Shown in pieces: positions 22,822-33,468 of a stretch of DNA of 64,000 nt; within the stretch, counting starts at the first letter, position 1, and every line of letters begins with the position of its first letter. A program made the position numbers and the translations under genes. The DNA comes from Ochotona curzoniae. Its lineage: Eukaryota; Chordata; Mammalia; Lagomorpha; Ochotonidae. Under the pieces are notes generated by a model, which saw only the letters and a list, made by a program, of their open reading frames with translations, had not been told where the DNA came from and made no database searches. Location: assembly GCF_017591425.1 (NCBI RefSeq), contig NW_024466307.1, positions 4,665,001 through 4,729,000 on the forward strand, written 5' to 3'.

Positions 22822-23165
22822 CAGACATTTTGGTATAGTAGTTAAGTGACTTCTTGAGACAACACATCCTATGTTCGAGTCCTAACTGCACTTCTGATGT
22901 AGATTCTTATTTGAGCGCTTCCTGCGAGGTACCAAGTGATGGCTCGGTTCACCGGGTCTCGACCCCTTGGGAGACCCACACTGAATGCCAGGCTCTAGCT
23001 TCCACTTCGCCCAGCTTTGCCTACTGCAGGTCTTTTGGAATAACTTCATGCATGCAAGACTCTCTCTCACACCCTCTTTCTCTTTCTCTCTTCCCTCTCT
23101 GTCTCTGTCTCCCCCCCCCCACCCATACATTGCTCCCCTCCCAAATAAACAAATCAAATAATCTA
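22822..23165 (+). mobile_element. old CSINE with CT-rich 3' region
   Basis: ACATCCTATGTTCGAGTCCT (the tRNA-like B-box region, GTTCGAGTCC), CCCTTGGGAGACCCACACTG, then an expanded CT/C run (23063-23121) and CCCAAATAAACAAATCAAAT. The retained GTTCGAGTCC agrees with a tRNA-derived pol III internal promoter, although the copy is diverged. A 115-codon plus frame and a 91-codon minus frame are shadows of the CT run. Confidence 0.75.
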
Positions 23166-23997
23166 GTTAGAAATAGCTGTATTAAACTAAGAAAAACTTA
23201 ATTTTCATTCAAAGCAAAAATTAATTTGAATTTAATCTTCCCCTGGAATTTGGGTAGATTTAATCTTACTTCTATTCTTCTTTTTGTACTTAATAGTTTA
23301 GTGCATAGAAACTTTCAAAACAAGTTTAACTGTTGGATTCAAAATGACTGTAACTAACTTAGGAAATGATCACCTCTAAAAATAGATATTATCTCCATTT
23401 CAGGGCTGTAATTTGCCACTTTTGAAACAGAAATATTTCATCCATAATTGCTTTAACGATAAAGAGAGGGCCAAGCAGCTTTTTTGAAAAAATTAGAGGG
23501 TAACTTTTGGGTCAACCACTCCAAATGGCAGCTTGTCACCTTTAATGATAGCTTGAAATGAAACTCAGTAGTGATTATAATACATGATTGCCTCATTTGG
23601 ATTTTCTATGAAGGCTGAAAATTAAAACTGATTGCACAACACAGTTTCTTTACCAAACCATTTAACTTTATACCAGGTTCTAAACTTTTCATTTGGGATT
23701 TTTTTCTGAACAACAATGCAATTTACAAAGTTTCGATGTGCAAGAGTAATGCACTTGATTATAGCTTTTTTTACATTTTTTAACAAACAAATGAATTTTT
23801 CTTCATAAAACATGAACAGCCTTCTAGCATGAAAGTATTATACCATTTAGATGAAAAAAAAGTTCTACACAATAAAGATAAAATTGAAATCAATATCCAT
23901 ATATTTAATAGTTCCTTTAAATATGGATTTGCATCAGAAGCCAGGGACTTGATCAGCATCTCCCATAAGGGATTGCAGCGGCACAAGCCAACTATCC

Positions 23998-23998
<1 letters not shown>
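23166..23998. other. unassigned AT-rich stretch
   Basis: No gene or repeat recognised. Confidence 0.5.

Positions 23999-24050
<52 letters not shown>
23999..24050 (+). repeat. (TG)26 microsatellite
   Basis: Fifty-two bases of uninterrupted TG, followed by a partly alternating CACGCACATGTACACACACA segment. Such a tract is likely length-polymorphic. It generates the poly-CV and poly-TH open frames on both strands (153 codons plus, 95 minus), which are artefacts. Confidence 0.98.
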
Positions 24051-24051
<1 letters not shown>

Positions 24052-24354
24052 ACGCACATGTACACACACATTTTTCGTGTTGGATACATTACTCTCCAAG
24101 GGGACAGCTAACAGGCTCTGGGGTCTTAGAGTTCTTATCGTTTATACACTTATGCCGAAGTACTGCAGAGGATTTCCCGTGTTTCCAAGGTATTGTCAGA
24201 CACAATAAAAACACTAAAGCAAATGAAAGCAGTGGGAAATTTTATTATCCTAGCAACTCAATTCTTTACCAACTCTTAGTGACATTATAACATCAGATAT
24301 AAGAAGAAAGGCAGGTTTTCTGAACCTACATACTGCTCCTGTTACTGTTTTCAG
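24051..24354. other. unassigned sequence
   Basis: Nothing recognised. It ends in a pyrimidine tract and CAG (see next entry). Confidence 0.4.
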
Positions 24355-24590
24355 AAGCAGGCCCTTGAGTGTTTATGTGCTATTGGACTACTCGACTCGA
24401 CTGCTAGATGTTTACTTTTCTCTGAGCTCATGTGATCACTGAGTGTCTGAGGTTCCTCCTTAGGCCATTTGTGACATGATAGGAAACCCTTTCCTCTAAT
24501 TCTATCCAAGCACCTTTTAGTGAGTCCATCAAGGCCATTGAGGTCTAAAGGACACATCCCTCATCTCCAAGTGCTCCTAGCACCTCACAG
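24355..24590 (+). other. exon-like interval with strong splice signals, not coding
   Basis: TGCTCCTGTTACTGTTTTCAG (24334-24354) is a good acceptor, and CACAG/GTGAGT (24586-24596) a good donor, 236 bases apart. All three plus frames contain stops, so an internal coding exon is excluded. A noncoding exon of an unannotated transcript is possible but unsupported. A 68-codon minus frame overlaps it without a recognised domain. Confidence 0.2.
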
Positions 24591-24596
24591 GTGAGT

Positions 24597-27500
24597 CTAC
24601 ATGCCATGCTTGAGAACGGATCTGGCTGACAAGGCTTAGCTCTCACTCAGCACTTGGGGGAGGATACCACACATTTCCTCTGCTCTAGAAGTGGCGATGT
24701 GTAATTTTTTTTTCTGGGCTTGGGACCACATTAAACAGCATGCAAAAGGAACACATATAAATTATGAATCAGCAATTGCCTATGAAAGGCCTCGGTGATA
24801 ATCAATTGTAGCTTTGCTGAGATAGGACTACATGATTTCTCTGAATATTTCTCTAAATATCTGAATGTTTCTAATGATGGCTACTAAGCTGCAAGACCTT
24901 GAGAGCTTCGGAAGGAGCTAAGTGATTGACTGGTTTCCTACATGTAGTATGCAAGCCCAAGTAGTATGTAATTACTGGAGATGAGAAAAACAAGTTTATG
25001 TCACTTGGGAGCACAGTTGGAAAATCCTTTTAACTAGCTTTCCATGCAGTTGATAAATCTTAAGGGTGCTAGTTCAGCTCAAATCATTTAATCTGGAACT
25101 ATTACTTGAAAGTATCCAATGCTGCATAGTCAATTTCTCCATGTCACTATCAAGGATGACATGACAGAAGCTATGTGAGCTGTGCAAAGAAGGTATATAG
25201 TTACCGACAAGGGTTTTGCCTGGAATGTACAGGAGTTGGAGTTCAATAAGATGTCATTAAGATGAAAGGGAATCAGAACTGAATCTTGATCAGAAACTTG
25301 TAGCAGCGGTTGAGACATCTGTTCAAATTAAGGTGTTCAACAGTTTGTGAGAGCAACAGTAGCCTTTCCTTTAGGAGAAAAATTACAAGGATGTTTCTCA
25401 AAGACAGAGACTATTAATGCCTCACCCATTCCAAAACTTACTGGACCTAAACTAGCACAACTTTTTTTCTCTGTTCAGTTCCTCCCGCTCAAAAATATTA
25501 TTTTATGAGTTATAATTTTATTTTTTCCCTCCCAAATCATTCTCTGTTCTTAGCCAATCCTTTTATATGGGGGATAATGGAATAAAGACAACAAACTTTT
25601 TGCAAGTAAACTTACATAGATGTTATTGAGGTTTTTAATCTGTCCCACTCTGGCAATTGTACCAAAAGGACATGCACTACATAAGTGGTATCACTAGGAA
25701 ATCCAACAAAAGGACCTAAGTGAAATAATACACTCAATTTGAATCCTACAGGTTTGGTCAGGTTGTAGAGTTTAGCAATAAGGTTAGTCTGGAAATGCTA
25801 TTACAGGAAAACAAAGCAAAACAAGATGCTAGGTATCGTGACCATGAATGGAGAACATGTCCTGGAGGTGTTAGGCACACGGATCAGGATGCCACCCAGT
25901 ACGCATATATGCCATATTGAAGTACCTGGGTTCCATTCTGTCGTCTGCCATGTGCAAGCAGATGCACTGTGCATGCTGGGATGATGATTCCTGGAGTCTC
26001 TGCTTTCCCTTTAACCCACTGACTTCTAACTTAGCTTCCAAGTTCCCACTCTCTCCCTTTCTCTTTTGTTCCTGCTGCCTTGCCAATCTATTCTGATTTG
26101 CAGCCTTCAGTCAGTGTGTATCACACATCTTTCATAGAAAATGCAGTGCATTGGTACAAGCTGCCTGGTTCTATTATCCTGAAAACTTTTTACTGTGGTT
26201 TTCTGTCTCTCAGGACCAATTATTTCCATGCCTACTGGGTCTGACCTAACCCTTAAATTTTGAGTAGAATTAGCAACAGTTTTAAACTGGAAGAAAAGTA
26301 GAATTCAAAAGAGGAATAATGAATGAGTTAAACATGGAAGAATGGGAAGGACACAGAGGGTGAAATATCCTTCAAAAATACTTTTGTTTTTCTTTATAAT
26401 GAATCATTTTATCACTGAAATTAGAAAATAAGAAATAATTACTCTTATTTTTCAGTGGGCTTATGATACATTTTTCCATTTTTATCAAATATAAGTAATG
26501 TGACTTAAATTGCTGCTTATTGATATCTTCTCACTTCTATTCACTGTTCCGGAAAATACTAATTTATAATCATCATGCTTATCAATTATGTAGCATAATC
26601 AAAAGATTGAGGTTGGCATTTTAATTTCCTTTTAAGTACAGTCAAATCATTATATATGTGTGTCCTTTTATGCTGAAAATATACTCTTTTTGGGATATTT
26701 GCATTCTTTAATTGATGAGATTGAATGATACGGAAAGTCTTCAAGAGTCTATGAAAGTCATTCATCATCTTTATTCAAATACCCATTATTTGATAAATGC
26801 TTCTGCAAAATGTTAAAAGCACTATCGTTGAAGCAACTGAATTTATGCCAATTGCTTAGCTAATCTGGAAGACAGCAAGAGGAATTATTGCAGAGACTGA
26901 TACAGGAAAGCAAAAGGAAGTGAAAATAGTAATATCTGGATAGCAAAGTACTCAAGTATCCACGACAGTAGGTGAAGGAAGCTTAACAAAAATGTTTGCC
27001 ACTGCAGTTATAGTTGCTCTATTTGACAGTTGAGAAATGTATGTGATTATTTCAGTAACACTGCTTGCGAAGAGTAGGAATTGAGCATAAAATTAGCAGC
27101 ATAATACATATATATATATATATATATGTTTCAGATTTTTATATCATATGTGCTATCAACCAAAAATGGGAAATTACATATCCCTCATTTTATAAATATG
27201 TATGAATTAGTAGGTGATGGTTCTGAAAATAACACTTTGAATTTATTTTATCATATTTAATGACATTATTTTAAAAATGCAACTTTCAACATTTGGTAGC
27301 TCTTTTGATTTTTTTTTCCCATGGGGAAGAGCTTCAAAGATTAGTCATTAAAGAGAGTTTATCATGTAGTAAGGTCTAGTCAGGCTCCAGAACTCATCAC
27401 AGATTGACATGGCACTTGAGCGGTCAACGTGATACAACTGAAGCAGGGAGGAGAAGACACTGGAGCAAGGCAGGCTGCTGCGGGGACAGCAATCAGGTCT

Positions 27501-28965
27501 ACGATAAAAGACTGTGACGTCTTTGTGTTTTTACCCTACTGGTTAATTTTCTAGAGTAGATATTTCATGTCAAAAGAGTAAAACCTCTTATGCCTATGTG
27601 ATTTTCACAAAAAAAATTTGTCATTAAATAAGTTCCTGACCACACAAGTGCATAAGTGATTGTCATTTAAACCACCTTGGAAAAAAATCTCAATATTCAT
27701 TTTCTTGCTTACATTGTAAATGTTAATAAGAGCTTTGTTATTTTAAATAAACAAACATAAGCTACAGAAAATTTGATTTTCTTTTGTTAAATATTGTTTT
27801 AGATATCTTAGCTTCATAAGATTGTGGATATTTTCTCATTCAGGCTGGAAAAGAATCTGAGAGGCAAAAATGACAAAAAATGCGCATCTTGTATAGATTT
27901 TCTCATGAGATATTCTAGAAAGCTTTAGAAGTGTGAAAACATAGATGGGAAAGAGAATAATTATGGCAGATGGTTAGTTTTTTCTACCACTTAAGTTAAT
28001 TAAGGGACAAATAGTTTAGTTTTCTTACGAGCTGAATTGTCTTTTAGTGCTAACTCAGTGTGCCTAGCTTGGACAAGATTGTGTCCTTTGTTAAACAGCG
28101 GATAAGCATACATATGTCTTTGTGTATATGTATTTGTATAATATCAATACTTTCTTTTGTAAATATTCAAACTCACATTCTTATACGTATCTGCAGTTTG
28201 CACATCTAACATGGGTTTGAAAATAATAAAAGCTTATAGGACATACAGTTATTGTACTGTAATCATAAAAGACTTGCTTCCAAGTACACAAAGCAGCAAA
28301 ATATATAATACATAATTGTTGAATTTTCTATAAGTTAGGTTATTTATTTTTAATTTTTATACTTATGTTGAAGATTGTTACTTCAATTTATTTAGTTCAA
28401 TATGAAACAAATAACATGTGGCTGAAGGGGAATTTGCATACAGTGTATTTTCCGGTCTAAGGCTATTTCTGCAATATTGAATTACCTTGAACAAAACAGA
28501 AAATAATACAAGACAGCATTTTTTTTTTCTTAAAGGATTTTGCTTTCTGAGTTGTACCTAATTATCCATATATTTTAAAATCAATTTCCACTACTTTACT
28601 CTTCCTCCAAAATAGTCTTTTGATTTGCAAAATTAGACTAATTAGTAATCAGCATTTTGATGCTATGAAAATGAAACTAAAAAAATGCTATTTTGACCTT
28701 TTAAAATATCAAATCATACCAAGGCATTTATTCTCATCTTTCAAACATCAAATTTGTCATTCTCATCTGAAAAATAACAGAACCATAATTTCAGATAATT
28801 TATTTTATACTCTAAATCTCATTTTAAGAGAAAATTCACAAATGTGGGAGTAAACACTGCCTACTACAACCCTGTTTAGCTTCTCTCAAAATATTCATCA
28901 ATCTGTTCATTAGTATTCATCAAAGTTGTGCATGGGTAGAAAAGAGAGAGAAAATGAGGGTTAGA
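24597..28965. other. long AT-rich unassigned stretch
   Basis: About 4.4 kb with no recognised SINE, which is unusual in this window. It includes a (TA)n tract at 27109-27127. Frames of 60-77 codons (25130, 25871, 26586, 28620) have no family pattern. The lack of readable repeats could mean unique or constrained noncoding DNA. Confidence 0.45.
27109..27127. repeat. (TA)n microsatellite
   Basis: Uninterrupted alternating TA, 19 bases. Confidence 0.9.
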
Positions 28966-29092
28966 CAGCAGCAACCGAGGCAAGGGGAGTGGCTCGCAGC
29001 TCTTCCTACCCGCGTTCCAGCTGGCGGGTACGATTCTGAAAGTCACGGGAAAAAGATCACAGCGCTATCTGTGGTTGGAGGTGTCGTTTTCA
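28966..29092. other. CpG-dense patch with a small hairpin
   Basis: About 125 bases contain about nine CpGs (CAACCGAGG, GGCTCGCAGC, CCGCGTTCC, GGCGGGTACG, CACGGG, AGCGCT, GTCG) in an otherwise CpG-poor region. TACCCGC (29007-29013) and GCGGGTA (29024-29030) form a perfect 7-bp stem with a 10-base loop. It could be a recent retroposed piece, a small regulatory element or a relic of methylation-free DNA. No gene starts here. Confidence 0.45.
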
Positions 29093-29171
29093 TTGAAACA
29101 TCTTTTTTAAAGATAGATTAAAACTAGATTATTAAAAGGAGAGAAACAAAAAGTGAAATAACTGCACACAC

Positions 29172-29196
29172 TCACACACACACACACACACACACA
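29172..29196 (+). repeat. (CA)n microsatellite
   Basis: CACACA tract with minor flanking interruptions from 29165 to 29200. Confidence 0.95.
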
Positions 29197-29258
29197 TACA
29201 TAAATATATGAGGAAGAATAGTTCCTTAAGATGAACCCATTCCATCTTTATTTAAAGA

Positions 29259-29604
29259 CCTCTTTAAAAGAATGAATTTATTTATTCTTATTGGAAATTC
29301 AGATTTACAGAGAAGGAGATACAGAGAGAAAGAGCTGTCCGCTGATTCACTCCCCAAGTAGGAAAAAGAGAGAGAGAGAGAGAAAGAGAGAGTGAGAGAG
29401 AGCTGATCTGAAGCCAGGAGCCTCTTATGGGTCTCCTACATGGGTGCAGGGCTCCAAGGCTTTGGGCCATCCTCTGCTGCTTTCCCAGGCCACAAGCAGG
29501 GAACTGGATGGGAAGTGGAGCAGCCAGGATTAGATCTGGTGCCCATGTAGGATCCTGGCACATGCAAGGATAGGATTTAGCCACTAGGCTACCACATCTG
29601 GCCC
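29259..29604 (-). mobile_element. CSINE, full length, with internal GA expansion
   Basis: Minus-strand blocks are complete, from ATTGGAAATTCAGATTTACA through GAAGCCAGGAGCCTCTTATG, CTTTGGGCCATCCTCTGCTG and CACATCTGGCCC. A (GA)n run of about 40 bases (29365-29403) replaces part of the region after CACTCCCCAAGT. The likely target duplication TATTTAAAGA lies at 29249-29258 and 29605-29614. The 98-codon frame with a poly-SL run is the shadow of the GA tract. Confidence 0.9.
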
Positions 29605-29614
29605 TATTTAAAGA

Positions 29615-30203
29615 TATTTATTGAGTTTACTTTCTGCTTAAAACTACAGAATCCATCCTCATGACATCAATGTGCAAGGTTATTATATTCTAATAACTGC
29701 AACAAAAACCTGCTATTTATATAGGCACATGATCATGTTATTTGTGAATCAGCTGATCACCTAATGCTTCATTTTAGGTAATTTTTGCAATGGCACTAGA
29801 CTAATATTTGCTCAAGATTGATTTCAATATCTTTACATTGATAGGATTCTTTAAGATTGTATGCTAAATGCCCAGTACGTATAATAATATGCTTTTTTCT
29901 TTCTATTCTGGATGGTAAATTAGAATAATTGGCAACTTTGGACATGCTTAGAGTTATTTTTCCAGCTTACAAAATTCCTGTAAAGTGCTTCCTCTATTAT
30001 AGCTGTCACTGCTTGTCATCCTGGAGTTTCACCTCGCTTATGTAGAGGTTGGTATTCAGTTAAAGATACCAGGAATTCTTTCTCCTTTGCTCATCATGAT
30101 TGCACTTCTTTGTACCACGTCATATTTTGAGATAAATATAATTTGTAGACTGCCCCATCAGGATAAGGCTATCTCTCTCTCAATTCTTTGTCATTTCTTC
30201 CAG
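29615..30203. other. unassigned sequence
   Basis: No gene or repeat recognised. It ends with a pyrimidine-rich run and TTCTTCCAG. Confidence 0.45.
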
Positions 30204-30233
30204 ATAACTTTTTTTGGAAAGATGCAAAGCATG
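30204..30233 (+). other. candidate 30-nt microexon
   Basis: CATTTCTTCCAG (ending 30203) reads as an acceptor with a pyrimidine-rich tract, and ATG/GTAAGTG (30231-30240) as a near-ideal donor. The 30 bases between are a multiple of three and open in one frame, reading ITFFGKMQSM. Such pairs also occur by chance in 64 kb. I recognise no protein containing this peptide. Confidence 0.2.
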
Positions 30234-30239
30234 GTAAGT

Positions 30240-30480
30240 GAAAGCAGCCAGAGAAGCACACGTGGTGTGTGCCTGCACTCCTTGCGGGGACTGAAAGTGT
30301 TGAGCTCACTGCAGTCCGGGGAGGAAGGTCAGTGCACAGCACACGGTGCAGAGTCTGGGAGAGGTGTAAGGAGCATCTGTCAGTAGGTGCCGCGCTGCGA
30401 GACCCCAGACACCTAAGTTCTGCTGTGTTATGCAGCTAGGGGGCCACTACCTAGCAGAGGCAGAATGACAGGTGACTGGT
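30240..30480. other. GC-richer patch with several CpGs
   Basis: CACACGTGG, CTTGCGGGG, GTCCGGGG, CACACGG and GTGCCGCGCTGCGAG give a local CpG rise just after the microexon candidate. No repeat family is recognised. The 99-codon frame (30087-30386) runs through it without a known domain. Confidence 0.35.
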
Positions 30481-31734
30481 ATTTTTCTTCAGGACTTCTT
30501 AGTTCTTAGTACTTGAATTTTTTTTCTTCAGTGCTCTGCCTGCCACAATTTCAGCTTCCATCTCCTGCCTTAAAATTTAAGTATCTTTATCTCACTAAAA
30601 TGACTAGGCCTTGGGTAGTCCCCTCCTTCTGCTAGGCTCAAGCAGAAAATCAGGGCAATGATAAGGCTCATCTCAAAGCTCTCCTCCACTAATCATTCCT
30701 AATCTATTTTCACATTTTAGTCTGTATTTGCATTTGTTTTCCAGCTGTTTGCTGTAAAACGGAATACACCATTACTCCTATGCAATGCACCTAAAATATT
30801 AAAATTTAGCTTTATTTAAATCTATTAAAACATTATTTAGACTAACATATTAATGCATGGAAAAGAAATCAACTTTACCTTTGTAGATATGTGGATTAAA
30901 AAAGAAACTATCAGTTAATATTGTGTGACTATGCTATATACCTTTTTTAACTTATTATCATTTCAAATAAATGTGTATATTATTAAAACTCTAATCTAAA
31001 TAAATCACAAATACTAAGAAATACAATATTGCCTATAAACTAAAAATTCATGAAGTATCAACCAATCAGTATGCAAGCTGCCTCCCAAGCTGCATCTCTG
31101 ACCAGACTCTGCTTTGAACATTGCACTTCAGCAACATTTTTGAAGCTCCTCATGCAGAAAAAAATTAAATACTGGAATCAAGAGTGACTCCCAGGTCCCA
31201 TGCATTAACCCGAAGAAAAGCCTCTGATGTATAAAATTATATTTGCGTGTTGTAATTTATTTTCCTATATTCCCAATTTCCTCCCAAGTTGTGATTTAAA
31301 TTTTATAAAGAATAAGGCCACTGTAGTCTTCTAAGCAAGCATTACAGAATAATGTAGTTCTTAAAAATAGTTCTCAAATGTAATCATAATAAAAATTGGA
31401 AAATTGAAAATATAATTAGAGCAGCATAATTACTTTGAACATGTCCACATCATATTTGATGAAATGCAGACTCCTTATGCAACAATACTTGCATGCTGTG
31501 TTTATTTTCTAAGGAACTATCAGTTGAACAGAAGAGCGATTTCTTGCACATTTGAAAGGCAGGGCTTAGCATCAATTGTGCTTACAGAGTCCCCGTATAG
31601 CAATCACTCTATGCAATTTTAAATGAATCGCTGCCTAATTAACTTTTTGGGTAGTTAAGAAAAATATCTGGTTCTAGTCACTACCAAAAGGACCTTGGTC
31701 ATTTCATTTGTTAATTTTTTTCTGTTGGAAAGCC
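30481..31734. other. unassigned AT-rich stretch
   Basis: No gene or clear repeat. A weak resemblance to the AT-rich motif of 14.2 and 15.9 kb lies at 31612-31647 (ATTTTAAATGAATCGCTGCC) but is not firm. Confidence 0.45.
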
Positions 31735-31791
31735 ATACACACACACACATGCACAATCTCAATCTCTCTCTCACAGGCACAGACACACACA
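31735..31791 (+). repeat. CA/CT-rich simple sequence
   Basis: Imperfect CACACA blocks with a TCTCTCTCTC interruption. Confidence 0.8.
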
Positions 31792-31849
31792 GAGCAGATT
31801 TTACACCTGCTGCTTTATTCTATAAATACTTTATTCTATAAATGCTGGG

Positions 31850-32040
31850 CATGGTGTAAACCAGGATCCAGGAATGCCACCGAGCCCCCCACACTGGGAG
31901 GTCCCCAAGCACCTGAGCCATCCTTTGCAGCCTCCCAGGTTGCATATGCAAGGAGCTGAATCAGCTCAGCAGCCTAGACAATCTAGGACTCTCCATATGA
32001 GAAATGGACATTTTGACAGACTTTCCCCATTGTGTTGGAA
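31850..32040 (-). mobile_element. old CSINE, 5' two-thirds
   Basis: ACCAGGATCCAGGAATGCCA, CCACACTGGGAGGTCCCCAA, GCACCTGAGCCATCCTTTGC and TATGCAAGGAGCTGAATCAG follow minus-strand SINE order. The 3' head is missing. Confidence 0.65.
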
Positions 32041-32069
32041 AATCCAATTCTATGTATATGCAATTTTTA

Positions 32070-32393
32070 AAATATATATTTTATATTATTTAAAGGCAGA
32101 GTTATTGAGTTTAAAAAGGAGGTACAGAGCGAGAGATCTTTCTGCTGGTTCACTGCCCAAGTGCTACAACAGCTGGGGCTGAGCCAGGCAGAAGTCAGAA
32201 GCCAGAAGCTTCTTCCAGATCTCTCTTGTGGGTGCAGGGGCCCAAGCACTTAGTCTGTACTCCACTGTTTCCCAGATGCCTCAACGGGATGCTGGATAAA
32301 AGGTAGAGCAGTCAGGACGTGGAACAAGTGCTTACACACAATGCTGACATCTCCAGTGGTCATTTTACCTGCTGTACTACAACACAGGGTCCC
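32070..32393 (-). mobile_element. old CSINE, nearly full length
   Basis: TATTATTTAAAGGCAGAGTT, GAGATCTTTCTGCTGGTTCA, CTGCCCAAGTGCTACAACAG, GTCAGAAGCCAGAAGCTTCT, GTGGGTGCAGGGGCCCAAGC and GTACTACAACACAGGGTCCC occur in minus-strand order. It is adjacent to another minus-strand SINE, separated by a short AT run. Confidence 0.75.
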
Positions 32394-32843
32394 TGTTGTT
32401 TCTAAAACAAGCATTTCATATCGCTCATCTTGCTTTGAAGGAATGACCAAAGACATCAAGAAAGTAAAGAAGACATTTCACTACCTTGTTCCCTGGCAGA
32501 GATGGGTCTAGAATTAGGTTCATATATGGGAATTAAAACAAAACAAAACAAAAAAAGCTACATGGTTTATGCTGCTTTAGTAGAAATGTTCTTTCATTGC
32601 CTAGTGAATTTGCTCTTAGTGACAGTGGTTCTAGAATGCATATATTAGGTTTGGGTTCATAATAAATATTAACTGTAAAAAATAATTAATGGCAAGCATT
32701 TTTGAAATCTACCATTAGAATGAATCATACACATGCTGGAAATATCAAATTATTTTACCTTAATTAAAAACCCTTAAAGAGCTACCATATTATCCCCACA
32801 AAAGGAATATGCCACCTGAAACTTAGTTTTTCTGGAATATAAG
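32394..32843. other. unassigned sequence with an (AAAAC)n tract
   Basis: The tract at 32534-32552 is AAAACA repeated. Nothing else is recognised. Confidence 0.5.
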
Positions 32844-32853
32844 GATGTATTCA

Positions 32854-33081
32854 GGGTCCACTGCAACGGTTCAGTAGCTAAATCCTCGCCTTACACATGC
32901 CGGGATCCCATATGGGCACTGGTTCATATCCTGGCTGCTCCACTTGCCACCCAGGTCCTTGCATTGGCTGTTACGGCTACGTAAGGAGTGAAACAACAAA
33001 CAGAAGATCTTTCTCTCTGGCTCTCCTTCACTCTGTAAATCTGACTTTCCAATAAAAATAAATAAATCTTTTTTAAAAAAA
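32854..33081 (+). mobile_element. CSINE, young, internally deleted
   Basis: The head GGGTCCACTGCAACGGTTCA, CATGCCGGGATCCCATATGG and CACTTGCCACCCAGGTCC joins directly to TTGGCTGTTACGGCTACG and the 3' end CTGACTTTCCAATAAAAATA. About 90 bases of the middle are missing. A target duplication ATGTATTCA is visible at 32845-32853 and 33082-33090. Confidence 0.9.
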
Positions 33082-33124
33082 ATGTATTCATTTAGTTCCA
33101 GATTCTACACATTGATTCTTCCTA

Positions 33125-33468
33125 CTACTAAAGAGGCTGCATCCCATATTGAAGCGCCTCTTCTTGCAGCTCCAACTTCACGCGGATGACACCCTGAAAA
33201 CCAGCAACTGGTGGCTGCCATCAGTGTGTGAGCCACAGAGGATTCCTAGATCTATGTTCAACCTGACCCAACCCTGATCCCTGTGCATAGTTGGGGAATA
33301 AAAGTTTAAAGCTCTCCCTCTCCCTCCCGCTCTCATTTTTATTCTCACTCTCTTTGTCTCTCTCTCCTCCCTCCCCTGCAAATCTCCGTCTCCTACCCTA
33401 CTTCCTCTCTCCCCCTCTCCCTTTCTTGCATTCTACCCTCAAATATTTGAAAATAAATCAATATTAAG
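33125..33468 (+). mobile_element. old CSINE with expanded CT tract
   Basis: GCTGCATCCCATATTGAAGC, CCCTGAAAACCAGCAACTGG, CTGACCCAACCCTGATCCCT and GTTGGGGAATAAAAGTTTAA precede a long CT-rich run (33310-33430) and AATATTTGAAAATAAATC. The tract has grown well beyond the family's usual length. Confidence 0.65.

Noticed and set aside
23829..24290. 153-codon plus frame and 95-codon minus frame.
   Set aside because: Their cores are poly-CV and poly-TH translations of the (TG)n microsatellite.
29288..29584. 98-codon frame with an SLSLSL run.
   Set aside because: Antisense of a CSINE with an expanded GA tract.
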